From Deltaproteobacteria bacterium (GTDB lineage Bacteria; Myxococcota_A; Polyangia; HGW-17; SLPX01): 5,511 bases of DNA. Numbering within the stretch: the first letter of the stretch is position 1; each line of letters begins with the position of its first letter. Where the stretch lies: NCBI GenBank assembly GCA_011390535.1, contig JAABSF010000210.1, positions 1 to 5,511 of the forward strand, written 5' to 3'. Made by a program: the position numbers and the translations under genes. Below are positions 4,674-5,511 of the stretch, piece by piece. The notes below the pieces were generated by a model. That model searched no databases. It was given only the letters and a program-made list of their open reading frames with translations, and was not told where the DNA came from.

Positions 4674-5511
4674 ATTTCTCGGCTCTCGCGTCCCAGGTTA
4701 GCTGACGGCCGCTCTCAAAAGCACCTTTGCTGAGTTTTTGCCATAACTCTGTGTCGGTGACGATCTTTTTCAAAGCAGCTGAGGCTTCATGGGGATCTCC
4801 CGGGTTTACAATCAGGCTGTTTTTTCCATGTTCGAGAAGCTCGGCGGTGTCCGGAAGGTTGGGGGCGACTATGGGCCTTCCCGAACCCAGATATGAAAAT
4901 GTCTTAATGGGCAGAACGGTGTTTCCACGCTTTTCCAAAGGAGCACTTGTGGGAGGGATCAGGAGCACATCGGCCGCGTACAAAAAAACAGCGAGCTTTT
5001 TTGGATCAACACGTTGGCTCCGGTATACGTTTTTTAGGTTTCGGTTTCTCGCTCTTCGCTCCAGCCATGATTTGTCACGTCGATGGGTTGCGCCTACAAA
5101 GACAAAGCTGATCTCCGGACAAAGCTCGGCTATGTCCAACAGTATGTCCATCCCTTTGTCCGGGTCTATTCGGCCAGTGTATACTGCCACGGGGCCCGGG
5201 AAAACCCACCCTAAATCTCTCTGCAGCACTTGGCGGGCATCTTCTCTATTCAGCCGAGGGATTAGATCCTCTTCGTCGTAACCGTTGTGGAGAACTTTAA
5301 CTTTGTCGGCTGGGATGTTTGCCTCCAGCATGTTCTCTCTGGACAGATTGGAGTGGGTTACCAAACCAAGAAAGCGCTGGTTTTTTGTAATAGTCACCAT
5401 AGATGAGCGAAGAAATGGGTACTGTTTTGCCAGGAGCTTATAGGTTTCGAACACAACAAGCTGTCCGGTGGACAGGCCCATAATAACTGGAAGTACATTG
5501 CGGGTGTATAT
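4621..5511 (-). CDS. Glycosyltransferase, GT4/GT-B type, 5' end cut by the window
   Basis: The frame is open to the window edge (IYTRNVLPVIM upstream of the ATG at 5481), so the 297-codon stretch seen is partial and the N-terminus is missing. IYTRN is a usual motif of the GT-B N-terminal domain in this group, so the ATG at 5481 is internal. The C-terminal Glycos_transf_1 domain is complete: HNGYDEEDL linker, VAVYTGRIDPDKGMDILLDI (first beta strand and Gly/Arg loop), ISFVFVGAT, AADVLLIPP, LPIKTFSYLGSGRPIVAP (nucleotide-sugar-binding region) and the closing LTWDARAEKFIDYL. Such enzymes move a sugar from a nucleotide-sugar to lipid or polysaccharide acceptors at the cytoplasmic face. One oddity: the usual Glu of the K-x-F-E-Y motif is Ser (FSY), and the partner Glu of EX7E is also absent (Thr). 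The donor and product cannot be told. No link to the thiolase is evident beyond shared strand. Confidence 0.92.
   Translation of the reverse strand: MYTRNVLPVIMGLSTGQLVVFETYKLLAKQYPFLRSSMVTITKNQRFLGLVTHSNLSRENMLEANIPADKVKVLHNGYDEEDLIPRLNREDARQVLQRDLGWVFPGPVAVYTGRIDPDKGMDILLDIAELCPEISFVFVGATHRRDKSWLERRARNRNLKNVYRSQRVDPKKLAVFLYAADVLLIPPTSAPLEKRGNTVLPIKTFSYLGSGRPIVAPNLPDTAELLEHGKNSLIVNPGDPHEASAALKKIVTDTELWQKLSKGAFESGRQLTWDARAEKFIDYLQKRITAYHNGLT

Noticed and set aside
4727..5281. 184-codon plus-strand open frame opposite the glycosyltransferase
   Set aside because: It mirrors the glycosyltransferase codons, is Ser/Arg-rich low-quality protein, and has no family motif.

Overview
The window looks like an ordinary chromosomal segment of a Gram-negative, probably anaerobic or facultative bacterium. 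Base composition is moderate and two of the five genes with a readable, assignable start appear to use GTG. The gene content (sodium-pump decarboxylase subunits, an Nfu-type iron-sulfur protein and a biosynthetic-type thiolase) would suit a deltaproteobacterium-like lineage. That placement is inference; no rRNA or other decisive marker is present.

Layout from left to right. An uncharacterised 184-residue protein (21-575, +) converges on a small Nfu/NifU C-terminal-type Fe-S scaffold (615-857, -). The 39-base gap between them holds a perfect GC palindrome. A gap of 377 bases (858-1234) carries a probable promoter for the Nfu gene on the minus strand, a candidate promoter for the genes to the right, and a 71-codon open frame without a usable start that may be a gene remnant. 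Next come three plus-strand genes for a biotin-dependent, sodium-translocating decarboxylase: a 57-residue OadG/MmdD-like membrane anchor (1235-1408), a 70-residue biotin carrier (1512-1724) and the integral-membrane beta subunit OadB/MmdB/GcdB (GTG start, 1922-3058). Converging on them is an acetyl-CoA C-acetyltransferase (3188-4378, -, GTG start). The window ends inside a family-4-type glycosyltransferase (4621-5511, -) whose N-terminus lies outside.

How the genes work together. The delta-gamma-beta order matches the D-C-B part of the methylmalonyl-CoA decarboxylase cluster of Propionigenium (mmdADCB). In such pumps a carboxyltransferase alpha subunit moves CO2 from an acyl-CoA or oxo-acid to the biotin carrier, and the beta subunit decarboxylates carboxybiotin while exporting Na+. 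The alpha subunit is not next to these genes, so the substrate cannot be read from the window. The neighbouring thiolase makes an acyl-CoA substrate (methylmalonyl-CoA or glutaconyl-CoA) plausible but does not prove it.

I see no mobile element, CRISPR array, tRNA or rRNA, and no clear sign of a wholly new system. The points most worth a second look are the pump cluster without its alpha subunit, the very small biotin carrier, the start-less open frame at 892-1107, the uncharacterised first gene, and a protein-like reading frame at 4431-4673.
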